Part shown: positions 35,901 to 47,686 of the stretch, one piece after another
Position numbering within the stretch: the first letter of the stretch is position 1
Layout: each line of letters starts with the position of its first letter
Assembly (NCBI GenBank): GCA_032629725.1
Contig: JAFEVB010000012.1
Coordinates: forward strand, 1,426,001-1,490,000
Source of the DNA: Gremmenia infestans
Lineage: Eukaryota; Ascomycota; Leotiomycetes; Helotiales; Hamatocanthoscyphaceae
Direction of reading: 5' to 3'
DNA: 64,000 bases
Notes under the pieces: generated by a model
What the model was told of the DNA's origin: nothing
The model's input: only the letters and a program-made list of their open reading frames with translations
Databases searched by the model: none
Program-made: the position numbers and the translations under genes

Positions 35901-38900
35901 CTTTAGCATTAGACAAGGAGGAGATCTTCAAACGACTGCAATCACGGGAGCAAGAGCTTAGTGATAAGCTGAAAGGAGCCTTAGAGGACCAAGAGAAGCT
36001 CGATGATCAATTGGATGATTTGCTAGATGCTAAGAAGAAGGCTGAGCAACAGGCTGAGCAATGGAGGTCCCAGCTTGAACAAGCAGGTCAGATTATTTCG
36101 AAATTAGAGTCTGATAAGACTGAGCTGTCTAATAAGCTTAACGACTTGGACACCCAGCTGAATGACTTGGCCCACGCCCAATCGCGAAGGAGCGCGGAGG
36201 AGGCACGTCTCACTCAGGAAATCAACATGCTAAAAAGTCAGCTCAACATGAAGGACCGGAAAGCTCAGGATCTCGAAAGCAAGCTCCTCAAGGTTGACCA
36301 GGATTTAGACATCAAGCTAGCAAAAGCTACCAAAGACCTTCAAGCTACCCGCCTCAAAGAATCAGAATTGTCTACCGAGAATCGACGAGTGCACCAACAA
36401 CTCTCAGAGCTCTCTGCGACTTCTACCAGCTATGAAGATCTTGTACGGAGGAAAGAAAGCGAATTAGCCATCCTCCGGTCTGACAACCGCAAATACGAAG
36501 AGGAGCGCAAGAGATTTGATGACGAGAAACGGGCACTGTCATCCGACAAGGACAACGTGATTAATCGCCTACGTGAAGTCGAAGCAGAAATGTTCGCAAT
36601 GAGATCGCAGAAGGCTAACCTTGAGCGGGAGGCAGCAGACACCAAGAAACTACTGGATGCCCGTCTCAATGAAGACACTCAAGCTGGTCAAAATCGTAAG
36701 ATGCTAGAAGGTCAGATAGTAGACCTTAAGCAGCAACTGTCAGACGTCCAGCGAGATCTCAGCAAAGAGCGCCAATCAAGGGACGACGTTCAACTGCTTG
36801 CAGAGCACAAATATCGCGAGCTCAACGAGAAGTTTCAGGAAGTCAACGAAGCCAAGATCATCATCGAGAAGGAGCTTTATGTGCAACAAGATACGCTCAG
36901 ACGAGCAATGGAGGCCCGCGTAACAGCTGAAAAGGAGCGCAACGAGGCCCGCAATGAAATTAGAAGGCTGAGAGAGGCTAAGACTGCCGCTGAGGAAGCG
37001 AGAATCCAGGCAGAACTTGCAAACGATCGGAGTGCGTCGCGCCTCGCTCGAGAGCGTGAGACCAGCCTAAGAAAAGATCTTGATGCGGAGCAGAGTCGAG
37101 CCAAGTACTTTGAGGACGAGTGCAGCCGCTTGAATCAGGAAGTGAAGGAGCTGAACAATATCATCGCTGAATCTACTGATTTTGGTGTTCGGAATGACAC
37201 CGAGAAGGAGCGACTAGAGCGGGAGCTTAATACTATCAAGAGCCGTCTCATAGCTTCGGAGAACGACAATCGCGCACTTCTCAATAAACTTCAACAAAAG
37301 GGACTCGAGCTCGCTCGATCAGGATCTAAAGCGAGCGACGCCCAACGTGGCCAAATGCTCACTTTGCAGCGCGAGAAAGCAAAAGCTGAAGAACAGAACC
37401 AAAAGTTGAATAAGCAGTTGGGTGATGCCCAATTGGCGGTCGCTACTCTTGAAAAGCAGAAAGAGAAGCTTGAGCTAAGCCTTGAGGATCTCAACCACGA
37501 AGTTGCTCGTGAGCATAAGACTAGTAGAAATGCCGAAAAAGCATCCTCGACGTTCACAAGCCAGCTTGCTGAAGCTAACCGAAAGCTTGACGACGAGCGT
37601 CAGCTCCATACCCAGGTGCAAGCCAAATACAGACAACTTCAATCGATCATCGAGACTCGAGAAAAAGAGGTACTCCAGCTGATGAAGCTTGTTGATCCCG
37701 ACATGACGCAGTCAGTGCCTCAGTACGATGGCGCCAGTGCCCGAAGCCCCACGAAATCTCCTAATCTTGTCCCTGGCCTTACTCAGAAGATAGAGGAGCT
37801 GCAGAATAACCTAAGGGTTCAGACAGCCGGAAGATCAAATGCAGAGTCGCAGCTGGCCACATTACGGAAAAGATACGAAGACGATTTCGCCGAGTCTCCA
37901 GATCGATCTCCTAGCCGTCCTAAATTGGAAGAGATCAATCCCAATCAAGTTTCATTTGCCAATTCACCAAACCACCTCAGGGGCAAGCTTAACGCCATAC
38001 CTCGCTCAAACGTCTCAACACCAACTCGTCGCTTTCCAAGCAATGGAAATGATGCCGCACAGGACTCCGGGAGATCGGATCGCACAGCAGATATGTTAAG
38101 CTTCAATAATCGCATGGATCTCAAGGCTGATTTTGAGGAGCTGCAAAACCAACTTCAAATGACTCAAATGCAAAATCGTCATCTCCAAAGTCAGCTTGAG
38201 CGGTCAACGCCTTCCCGAGAGCTTTGGCCCGAAGATAGTCCATCTGTTCGCCGGGTGCAGAAGCTGGAACAAGCCAATAGTAGGCTTCATGATATGCTAG
38301 ATGATTCTGCCAGGAAGGTGTCCACTCTGGAGAAGAGTATTCAATCCGGCGAACTCTCTCTTCGCGATGTTCAAACGAAATCTCACGAGGAACTTTTCGA
38401 GCTCATCAACGACCAAGAAGACTCACGGCGATCGCTCTTGCATATTCATAACAATAATCTTTCGGAATTAAATGACACAAAGAAACATTTTGAAGCATTG
38501 AAGCATACTCGTGCAGCCTTGGAAGTAGACTTAAGAGATGCCAAGTCCGATCTGGAGGAGGTAAACCTACAACGCGATCAAGATGCCGCCAGCCGAAGCC
38601 TTCTCTTGCAAGAGTTTGCTGATCTCCAGATTAGTCTGGATGCGGAATCTTCTAAGGTGGCGGATATTAGCTCCAGTCTGTCCCTGTACAAAAGCCGTGC
38701 AGACGAGTATTTTAGCAAGCTTGAGCAAGCCGAAATTGCAGTTTTGAAAGCCTCGAGGGCAGAACAATTTGCCAGGACGCAAGCAAAGGAAGCTGAAGAT
38801 ACATGCGCAGAGATCATATCTGAGCGCAAGGAAATGGATGCTTCGATTGAGGATCTTCAGCGACAAAATCAACGTTATGAAGAGAGACTCGAAGATATGT

Positions 38901-40232
38901 CTTCTGATCTTGAAGCCGCAGTACAAGCCAGAAAGCGCCTTCAGCATGAGCTGGAAGATTACCGAAGCCAACGCGCTATGGATATCGAGGACAAGGAGAC
39001 TAGCATGGAACAGACTCGCAAGAAGTACCAATCTGAGTTCGCAACTCTCACCAACGAGCTGGACATTGCCCGAGAGGAAAAGCTTTTCAAGCAAGCTGAG
39101 GTTACTAGACTGCGAGAAGAGTTAGACGAACTTCGATCCAAGTGGGATGATGAGGTCCTCAACAGTTCCACTTGGTCGAAAGAAAAGTCTCGCCTCGAAT
39201 CTACCCTCGCGGATCTTTCTGCTTCTCGGGATGAGGCAGCTAATGCTCATAGAGATGCGCAAGACAAGATAGTATCGTTCTTGTCTCAAATCAGAAGCAT
39301 GAGGACGACCGTTGATGATCTCACTGGGGAACGTGACTTGCTCCAACGGGAGAAACGTGGTCTGGAAGCCCGCTTGGAAGAGGCTAAATCTGGCCTCGAG
39401 GATCTTGCTCAAAGTGACAGCCCGTCATTACGCCATGTCGCGGGGATGGATCGCGAACTCTTGGAGCTCAAATCAAATTTGGCTCAGCAAGAGGATATTG
39501 TAGCCGCTGCCGTTGGCAAAATGCGACGAGCTGAAGCTATGGCTACGGAGATGCAAAAAGATATCGTGGCCGAGCGAGAAATGACTGTTCAGCTGAACAA
39601 GGAGAAAGCGGCTTTGGAGAGGTCTCTGAAGGATACTCAGCTAAGACTTGTGGATCTTGAGACGAAGAGCTACTCCAGCGCTAGCCAAGATGTTAGATTT
39701 TTACATGGCCGCGTTCAAGAGGTAAGAACCAGCCCTGAATTACTTACTCACTTATACTAATTCCCATTCCCAGCTTGAATCACAACTTGAAGCCCAAGAA
39801 ACGCAGCGCAACAAATCCCAACGCGACGTCCGCAACGTCGATCGCACGGTCAAAGACCTTCAACTCCAAATCGACCGCCGCGACAAAGTCAACACCCAAC
39901 TCGAAGAAGAAGTAGCGCGTTCCCGTGATCGATGCGAGAAATTTCTCAAAACAATAGACGAGCTACAGAACAGCGACTCAGCGAACCAGCTTAACGCTCG
40001 CAAAGCAGAGCGCGAACTTAGAGACGAGAGAGAGAAAGCCCTGCGCCTAGAAAGGGAATTAGAAGGCTGGAAACAACTGAGGATGGAGAAAGGTAACTCT
40101 GCGAGACGCAGTGGGACGTGGAGACCGGGTTCGGAGTTTGGGGGTAGTGGAGCCGAGGAGAACGGGATTCAGATCCCGAAGAGGAATAGTAGTGTTAGTC
40201 GGCAGGTTAGTATGAGCAAAGGGTTTCTATGA
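32919..40232 (+). CDS. Class II myosin heavy chain
   Basis: Three exons, join(32919..33368,33416..39721,39774..40232), 2404 aa, phases consistent. The N-terminus (about 90 residues) is Ser/Pro/Asn-rich, then an SH3-like segment, VWLKDPQAAFVKGWIVEE. The motor domain runs about 150-845, with the P-loop GESGAGKT at 261-268, switch I NNNSSRFGKFIRIEF, switch II DIAGFEIFEENSFEQLCINY, and the converter region. IQ-like sequence (IIARFQSIARGFTQRRIAHKR) lies near 860-885. The tail is almost entirely heptad coiled coil to about 2310, broken at about 1440-1610 by a Ser/Pro-rich hinge with ARSPTKSPN and SPDRSPSRPK, plausible phosphorylation sites. The last 60 residues are basic and non-helical. In filamentous fungi this motor drives contractile-ring assembly and septation. 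The length and intact motor motifs indicate a functional gene. Confidence 0.96.
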
Positions 40233-40689
40233 ATAATTTAGGACGTTTATGTGTTTATAACGATGATGGGGGTTGGAAAAATGGACGGGAGCGTGCATAC
40301 ATTGCGTAAAGGCGTTTGTCAGGGGGTGGATTGGTGGTGGGTACATTTTGTATTTTAGACGTGGGCTGGTTGGTGTTAATAGATGACCTTGTTAAACCTC
40401 GATATCAATTCGCCCATGGCTTTCAAATGGCCAGCTACGTTTGAAATATTCCCGAGATAAAACGAGGCCCAAGTTGGGTTTAGAAGGTTGTTCCGCCAAA
40501 GTCTCCTTAGTTCGCCCGAGCCCGTTCAAAGGCCTCCGGGAGCCTCATAACGAGCTCGGACGTGTATAGTCTATTATTATGTTATTTCTCTTACTAATCT
40601 TATTCGAAATCTATCTAATGATTCTTTGTTTGGATGCTTTCTTGTCCTTTGCTTTCTTTTCTTGAGTTTTCAAGTTCTGTATATACATA
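40233..40689. other. Intergenic, 3' flank of myosin II
   Basis: No coding feature is seen between the myosin stop and the SDR relic. Confidence 0.5.
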
Positions 40690-41658
40690 ATGGAATCAGC
40701 CGGTGGTCTCGGCTCTGGCATCGCTCTCGCTTTATGCGTTTGTTCACGTCACCTACCCCGTCTTTCAACTACCCATGCTCCTCTTCCCTCCCTCCCTTCC
40801 TTCCTTCCTAACTCCCTTTCTATGCCAAAATTAATAGCTCACCCCTCCTAACTCCCGAGGAGTGGCCAAGCATGCAATTTCCACGTCTTCGCCACATCAC
40901 GCTCCCTGTCCTCTCTGCAACACCTCAAAGATGTACCCAATGTAACATTACTAGAACTAGATGTTACTAGCGTGGCGAGTATCGAGAAGGCGGTTCAGGC
41001 TGTGGAGGGGGAGGGCGGGAGGTTGAAGTATCTGGTTAATAATGCGGGTAGGGGGTTGATTTGGCCGTTTGGGTGTGGTGTGGGGTGGAGAGAAAGGTGT
41101 GGGAGGTCTATTATTGGTATGTTGTGGTTGTGATTGTCTCGCTGCTATTTGTAGTGAGAGTGGGAGTGGGAGTGGGAGTGGAGTGGCTGGTGGCTAACTT
41201 TCCTTGGAACGGTATGGTATATATGTCTCTCCCCCTCTCCAAAACCTTGAATTTTACATATAGTATCAGCTCAACCTCTATTCCAGGGGTCCAGTTCCTC
41301 CAAAGCAGCTATGAACATGCTCTCGGAAATCCTACGCCTGGAACTCGAGCCCCGTTCCGTGCGCGTCATAACCGTCCTCGCGGGGATAGTAAAATCGTAC
41401 TTCTTCGCCAATATCGGCAATGAGAACTTTGAACTGCCGCAGGGGAGTCTTTATAAAAATCTGGAGAGTTATATTGGGGAGATAAGTAGGGGTGAAGATC
41501 TGCTAGCGAATGCGATGCGGCCGGATGAGTTTGGAAGGGGGGTTGTGGGGGAAGTGTTGAAGAGGAAGAAGGGGAACACATATATAGGGACGATGGGACT
41601 GGCTTCGAGGTGCTTGCCGGTTGTACTGAGGGGGTTTTTGATAAGTTTCTGCTGGTGA
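40690..41658 (+). pseudogene. Short-chain dehydrogenase/reductase (AYR1-like) relic
   Basis: SDR landmarks occur in order but across frames. SAGGLGSGIALAL (NAD(P)-binding glycine motif, about 40699-40730) is followed by a gap that may be an intron. Next comes KHACNFHVFATSRSLSSLQHL ... TLLELDVTSVASIEKAV and the NNAG motif at about 41037-41048, then RGLIWP. A frame change then gives VWCGVERKVWEVYYW, where relatives have the LDVGVERGKEVYDVN-like helix. After a possible intron, SSSSKAAMNMLSEILRLELEP continues with a clean C-terminal ORF to 41658. The active-site Tyr of Y-x3-K appears to be Ser. The normal T-G-C/T-G-A start of the Rossmann fold is also altered (IMESAGG). Related intact enzymes reduce 1-acyl-dihydroxyacetone phosphate. 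The frameshift and lost Tyr favour a dead gene. Confidence 0.7.
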
Positions 41659-41930
41659 TTATGTGGGTCAGGTAAGAGAGGATTGAGTACTGACTAGTGG
41701 ATTTGTAGGATTGGTATTGTAGGAAGAAGGGGGCTGGGGCTTAGGGGGTTTTGGGCGGAGGAAGCGTGATTGCTTAAAAGATGACGAGTCTTGGGGCACG
41801 AGAAGGGTGGGTGGTTTGTGGATATTGTTCCGATATTCTTAAAATGGTTGCAGTAGTATTGCTGAGACTATCTGAGTACAAGTAACTCATGCTTCCCAAC
41901 GTTGAGAAGATCGAGTAGAGCTTCCTTGAT

Positions 41931-43278
41931 TCAGATCATGGGACCAAGAGGATCATAAGGAATAACACACTCTGAGACACAAGTGTCTCGAAATTCCCTC
42001 TCCTCCGGCGACATTTTCTCATTTTTGTGTGTGAGTCTATGCTCCTGCCAGCTCATGCCTGTCCAAAATCTATCATCATCAACCATCCTCATAGAAAGTT
42101 CTCTCTGGTATCTCAGCGCTTCCTCGGGTTGTGTATATGATGCGCAGGCCATCTTTCGGGCAGCATTTATGGCATCTCTCTTCCTCGAGCTTGCCGTAGG
42201 ATCGTGGCCATTCCGGAGTCGAGCCGCTTGTTCTCGTTTCCACTCTGCTTCTTCAAAAATCATATGCTGAACGCAGTCTGCGCACGCTACCCCATTTTCA
42301 GAGACTTTGCCCGCGTTTGTGAGGTAAGGAAATCGGACCGCGGTCATGTATCGGTGGGTAGCTTGTTTGAGGTCGTCAGGCACGACGAAACCATATTGTT
42401 CGCCAATATCGGACTCTAATCTGGGACTGCTCAAAGGATTGCGGTAGATGGGTGCGGAGCGAGGATTGCCATAGAGAGCTCGCTGTTCCTTTTCTGTAAG
42501 CGACTTTCCTGGTGCAGGTGCTAGGGTGGATCCCAGGAGAAGTGTAGACTTGCTACAAAAGGTACTAGAAGGGCCGTATGTGCCTGAAATGGTGCTAAGC
42601 AAACACACATTAAAAAACCCGCGGAAAGAGGAGTTGCGCTGAGCACACAGAGATGCGAAGACCGCGAATTCGAGAGGTTTAAGTTCTGGGTTGTTGCTGA
42701 CACAGAAAGAACAGACGCGTCGACCTTCGAAGAGGGAAAGGCAGGTGCCGAACGTTGATTTGGAAGGATCTCTGCCGAGAAAGTTAGCACGGATTTGCAT
42801 AAGTCGATCTGGGAAAGACTTACGACTTTCTGCAGTAATAGCATTCCATGGATACCAAAGAGTTATGCAGTCTTAGGAGAGGAATGTGACGAGCAACTCC
42901 AGTGGCTAAACAAGCCCTCAGAGCCTGTGGGGCATTCTCGTACAGCTCTTGATATTGGTGAAGAGTGTCGACAGCATGCCTTGTACGTTGCGAAACTCGT
43001 CTCATGCTAGTCAGGGTCTCTATGTCAAGGTATTGCAGACATCCCTGATATAACTCCAGGGCCAAGTTCTCAAGTCCGCTTTCAGAGGTTGCCATGGGAC
43101 TCTTGAACACTTTCGGGCCATTGTCAAGGGGAAGGTGTCTGGTAAGTAGAGATTGGTCGATGTATAGATTGGGTCGGTCGATAACTATGTCACACCTCTC
43201 TGCTATAGCTACTGCGGCTCTGTTTTCCTTGTGTAGTATCACGCGGGGCCCGTCTGGCAAGTGGGGAAGCTGGTTCAT
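41931..43278 (-). CDS. F-box protein with cysteine-rich segment
   Basis: Two exons, complement(join(41931..42771,42824..43278)), 431 aa. The F-box-like motif LALELYQGCLQYLDIETL is followed by TSMRRVSQRTRHAVD, giving the usual L-P-x-E-L helix pattern with Leu-Ala replacing Leu-Pro. After it comes the common fungal extension LHQYQELYENAPQALRACLATG. Cysteine pairs CYYC (end of exon 1), CSFC and CADC could bind zinc, as in many fungal F-box proteins of this type. The C-terminus is charged and helical, with FWTGMSWQEHRLTHK. F-box proteins recruit substrates to SCF ubiquitin ligases; the substrate here is unknown. The start is uncertain: an internal ATG at 43095 (MATSESGLENLALEL) puts the F-box at the N-terminus, as usual in the family, giving 370 aa. 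Confidence 0.78.
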
Positions 43279-43814
43279 GGTTGCGGTACAGCAAGAATAT
43301 CACAATGTTTTGGATAGATTTGACTCGAGGGTTTTGGCGGGTTTCCTGTTGATGATAGTTCGTTTGTAAAGTAGTCGTCCAGATAGGAAGTTTTTCAAAG
43401 TCTCAGGTTTGTGAAGTGAATTTATATCTGGCAATTCTTGTAGTACTTGTAGAAAAATGGTGGGGCGCACAAATTTCTGGGTACAGGCTAGTACTATTTA
43501 GGTGTTCTAGCACCCCCTTTCTCTTTCTCTAGTGAATGATACATCGTGAGAATGATAACAGCCTGATTCTAATATTTTGCTTCAACTGAATAACTTACAA
43601 GTTCATAGAGATACTACTCGACATAAGCATGAAATTGTAAAGGGGGTTCAAAGTCCAAACTTGAGGAGCACGATGAAAGAAATGCAGAGTCAGATAGTAC
43701 GGGCGATTATAGAAACAGATCCACGGACGCTTACCCGTCAGTTTGAGAGGAAAATGACCTTGCAACAGTGCACATGGCCTAGGTTCAACGTTGTAATTTA
43801 TTTGTACCCAGAAT
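43279..43814. other. Intergenic
   Basis: A 536-bp gap between the F-box gene start and the Rqc2 stop, both minus strand. No coding or repeat feature is seen. Confidence 0.5.
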
Positions 43815-46800
43815 CTATCGTCCTTTCTTACTCCCCTTCCCACTCCCCCCCTTATTCCCCTTCTTCCCCCCCTGCCCACCCTTCGCCGCCGCCCCCTGGG
43901 CTCCCCCAGCCATCATAACCCTCACCTTACTAACTGGCACCGTATTTGTAACCTCCTCGACCTTCCACCCCTTCAACAATTCCATCTCCCTGGGCCAAAC
44001 CCTCTCACGATCCTCACTCTTCTCGTCCACTTTCCCCTTCCCATCAGCCACCCACCTCGCCACAATCTCCTTAACGGCCTTCCCCTTCTTCTGCGCCCCA
44101 GGCTGCAACTTAGCTTTATACTTGAATGTCGCTAAAGCAGCCCATGGCGCACAGATAGGAATGGCTTCCAGGATCTCATCGCCGCGAAGCGGCATGCCGA
44201 CTAACGCATCCAAGATGTTCATCTTATCTTCCTCGCCGTCGTCGAGTTCGTTAGCACCCTGCTCTAGCATCGCTTTCCGCATCTCTTCATTCGCAGCTGT
44301 TTCTTGCTGCGTTCGTTGTTGCTGAGCTCTTCGTCGCTCTTTCTGGAATGCGAGTTCGGCTTCTCGTGTGGCTTTTGCTGCGGCTTCGGCACGCGCTTTT
44401 TCTTGGCCGGTGGAGGCACCAATTAGTTGTTGGGCTGCGAGGCGGTCTTCTTCATCTTGGTCTTTGTATTTGGTGGCGATTTTCTTGGCTTTGGCCTTCT
44501 TGCCCCGCTTAGGGGGAGGTGCGTTTTTCTGGGGTTTGGTAGGATTTTGGGTGGGAATATCGGTCATCTCGGTTTCGGCATTGGACTCTGCGTCGTCTCC
44601 ATCATGAGCGTCCAAGTCCTTAATTTCGAGATCCTCTATCTCTTGTGTAAGAGGGCCCTCGTCGCCGTCTGAGATAACGGGTTCTGTCGCAAGTTGAGTT
44701 TGGAGTGGGTTCGATTGTGGTTCTTGCTCTACCTCATCATCAGATTCCTGAATATCGTCGTCCTCGCTACCTTCATCGTCAAGTTCAGGAACAGCTGACT
44801 CGCTGTCTGTATCCAAGTTCTCACTTGGTCCATCAATTACTGAAAGCGTATCCGCAACATCCTGCACCCTGTGCTTGACATGTCTCGCCTTGCTTGCCTC
44901 GCTGATATGAAAGATGACCCCGAATCCAAGCAACAATATAGCCGGTGGTAAGAAATTCTTCTTCCCCTTCACATTGAAGCTTCCTACTGGAAGGAAGTCT
45001 CCACCAGGAGCTGATTTCGAGACCTGGTCAGCATTGGCCCAAAAGGCGGACATTCCAGCCTTCGAATCCCATGCGCTGGAGCAGGATACCACCAAGCTTC
45101 CAGCCTGAGACAATGTTGAGGGTGGGATTGGCGCATCTGGTGTTTTCGGATTGTTCCTTATGATCACTGATGCCGCTCCCGGGATATCTGCATTAAGGTA
45201 GACATCGCCTTTCTTCAGGTACCTCTTGTAAAGAATCTCACTTTGTTGGGAGTCCTTCCCACCCAGAACCAGATAGCCATCTGACGAAATAAACCATGTG
45301 AACTTCTCGAACCATATTTGTTTCCGTACTGGGCGCAGGATTGCCTTTTCTTGCTTCAGCCCCTTTTTCAGATCCTGAGCAATCCTCGCCTCTTGACTCT
45401 TTAGTGCTTTCCTAGACGACTCCATTGTTTTTATTTCCTTCGTGGCAGCAGTTCGTTTTTGGTCGTAATATTGTCGTGCATTGCTCCATGGCGACAGTGC
45501 AAGATCGATATCAATTGTTAGCCGCCTTTCTGCGGCTTTCTGTTTTGGCTCTTTCTTCTCGGGAGACTCGTCCTCACTGTCCGAGACATCGCTGTCCGTC
45601 TCGTAATGAGACTCGAGATCATCATCGTCATCGAACTGCTCCTCGTCCAGTAGCAATGAAATGGTATTTTCATGCAGTTTCAACGGCAACTTGATGATCG
45701 ATGCAACCGGATTATTGCGTTTCTGTTCAATCTCAATAAGCTTCCCAATCTCCACCCAATCCATACCCTGTCCGATTAGACCATTAACAGCATCCATAGC
45801 TTCTTGCACTCTCTCCACATTGGCTTGAAGTGCTCCAGCTTTCCGCTCATTGAGAGACTGGACTTCCTGTAAGCCACCCAGCCGCTTCGCTTGGTCTTGT
45901 CGTGCAGCTTCAATCTTCCTTTGGGCTGTTTTCTCCCTTTCCTCAAGCTTAGATTCCAGTTTCTGACCTTCGATCGAGGAGAAGAATTCATCGGCAGTTT
46001 TGTTGAAGCCTTCGATCTCGAGGAAGACTATGGACTCGTCGCCTTCGAATTGACGAGGTCGGAATGGATGGAAATCATCATAGATTAGCCTTTTACGGGA
46101 ACCATCTACTTCAGAGCCTTCTTGATATCCATCTTTCTTCTTCGCCAAAATGTAACCTTTTGACACTTCGGAGCTCGTGATCTCCTGAACGACCCTCTGA
46201 GCTTCTTGCAGGGTCCGCATTAAGTGGTCTAAGAGAGGCTCACTTTGTAAGACCTCTGCAGGCTTGAGGGAAGAATCAAAACCAGTGATTTGCATAGCAT
46301 GATCGACAAGCATAGGTGGATATTCTGTGATAGAAACAGCCAAAGCCTTCCTCAATGCATCGGCACCCTTCTTCTTTGCCTTCCTTCCTGCGACTAGCTC
46401 GCCTTCTCCCCGTTCTACAGCCCTCTCCAAGCCTTTCCGTAACCGATCATCAGTCAGAGGCGGGATTCCCCCATAATTCTGCCTATTTTCTAGCGAATAT
46501 TTAAACCCCACCCTCAACTCTTCCTGCGCCTCTCCCTCTTTCACAATCCTCAGCAGCGCCAATATATTCAACTCCTTATCCGTAAGAATAACATTGCCCG
46601 ACGCATAGAACTCCAAAAACAGCTTGTACTGTCCATCGCTAAATTGGAACTCGATAATCCGGTCTGTGCCGACTTGGGAGACAGAGGTGACTCTTCGCGT
46701 CTTGAGGTACTTTCGCAAGCGCTTAACGAAGTCTGAGGGTTCGGCCGCGGTGGCGCGAGAGTATTCTGTGAGGTGGCATCGGAAGCCGGAGTCTATGATG

Positions 46801-46998
46801 ATCTGCTGCTTGTGCTCGGGCTTTGCGAATTTGACGAGGAAGATTTTGGAGGAGAGGTCGTAGATATTGGAGACTCGTAGCGTTGTGAGGGCATTTGCCA
46901 GCTCATGTGCAATGACCTGGGGGGAGTTAGCAGGTATAATAAGGGTATGTTAGGGAAACGTATACTTTGACATCTATTGAAGAGAACCTTTGCTTCAT
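43815..46998 (-). CDS. RQC2: Rqc2/Tae2 (NEMF) ribosome quality control protein
   Basis: Two exons, complement(join(43815..46916,46966..46998)), 1044 aa. The 33-nt first exon encodes MKQRFSSIDVK and splices (GTATAC...CCCCAG) to VIAHELANALTTLRVSNIYDL, the conserved NFACT N-terminus. NFACT-N covers about 1-500, including FLEFYASGNVILTD, and a coiled-coil arm lies at about 330-500. An acidic insert (DDDDDLESHYETDSD) precedes the NFACT-R core at about 540-655 (FTWFISSDGYLVLGGKDSQQ, DVYLNADIPGAASVIIRNN). A long acidic stretch and a Lys/Ala/Gln-rich helix follow. The NFACT-C segment is at about 905-1000 (DALVGMPLRGDEILEAIPICAPW), and the tail is Gly/Lys-rich. In yeast Rqc2 binds stalled 60S-nascent chain complexes, adds C-terminal Ala/Thr tails and stabilises Ltn1. 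All domains are present, so it is presumably functional. Confidence 0.95.
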
Positions 46999-47686
46999 GT
47001 TGTGAGTCTGAAGCTTGTTGATGTTGCAAGGTGGGATGATGTCGTAGGCGCGGGGCAAAGTTTGTCTCAAATAAACAGATTTGGGCCACCGTAGTCAATC
47101 AAGCTTCCTCATAATGCAATGCTGACAGGATTGCAAATCATCTCGCTTCTTCACTCCGTTGTAATCATGCGGAGAAGAAAAGGTGCTTGGTACCTGTTGA
47201 GCTTGTCAGCATCTCTTTGATTTGCCAATCTGCGTCAAGTCTAAATATTGTTCTGCATATAAGTATAAAAGCATCGGGCGAGTAACCCCTGAGTCGTGCC
47301 AAAGTTGCCAGTACATTCTCACAAGCGATCAGAAGCGATCATCCCTCTCAAGTGATGTGATACATTTTGCGGTTTTGTATATGGAGTAGAGTTTTATCCA
47401 GACGCAACTAAGTTCTAAAACTCCTGCCAGAAGCGTGTCTAAACATCTGCATAGCAACTCTCAGTTGTGGCTCCCAGAAAGAGCTGCTCATCACTCAGCC
47501 CTTCTTGTCTTTAAGTCACCCGATCTGAAAGCTGTTGCACAATTCTTGCTCCAATCTCGTTGTCCTTTACTGCTTGACTTTCTCCAACACTATTTCTCGC
47601 CTCCTTGGCCCTTGCTTCGTTCGGACACAAATGTTGCACATGCAGAGACCCACGAGCCATGCCAAAAACATCCCCTCCCCACTTGC
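46999..47686. other. Intergenic
   Basis: No feature was recognised. It contains the promoter of the Rqc2 gene at its left end. Confidence 0.5.
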
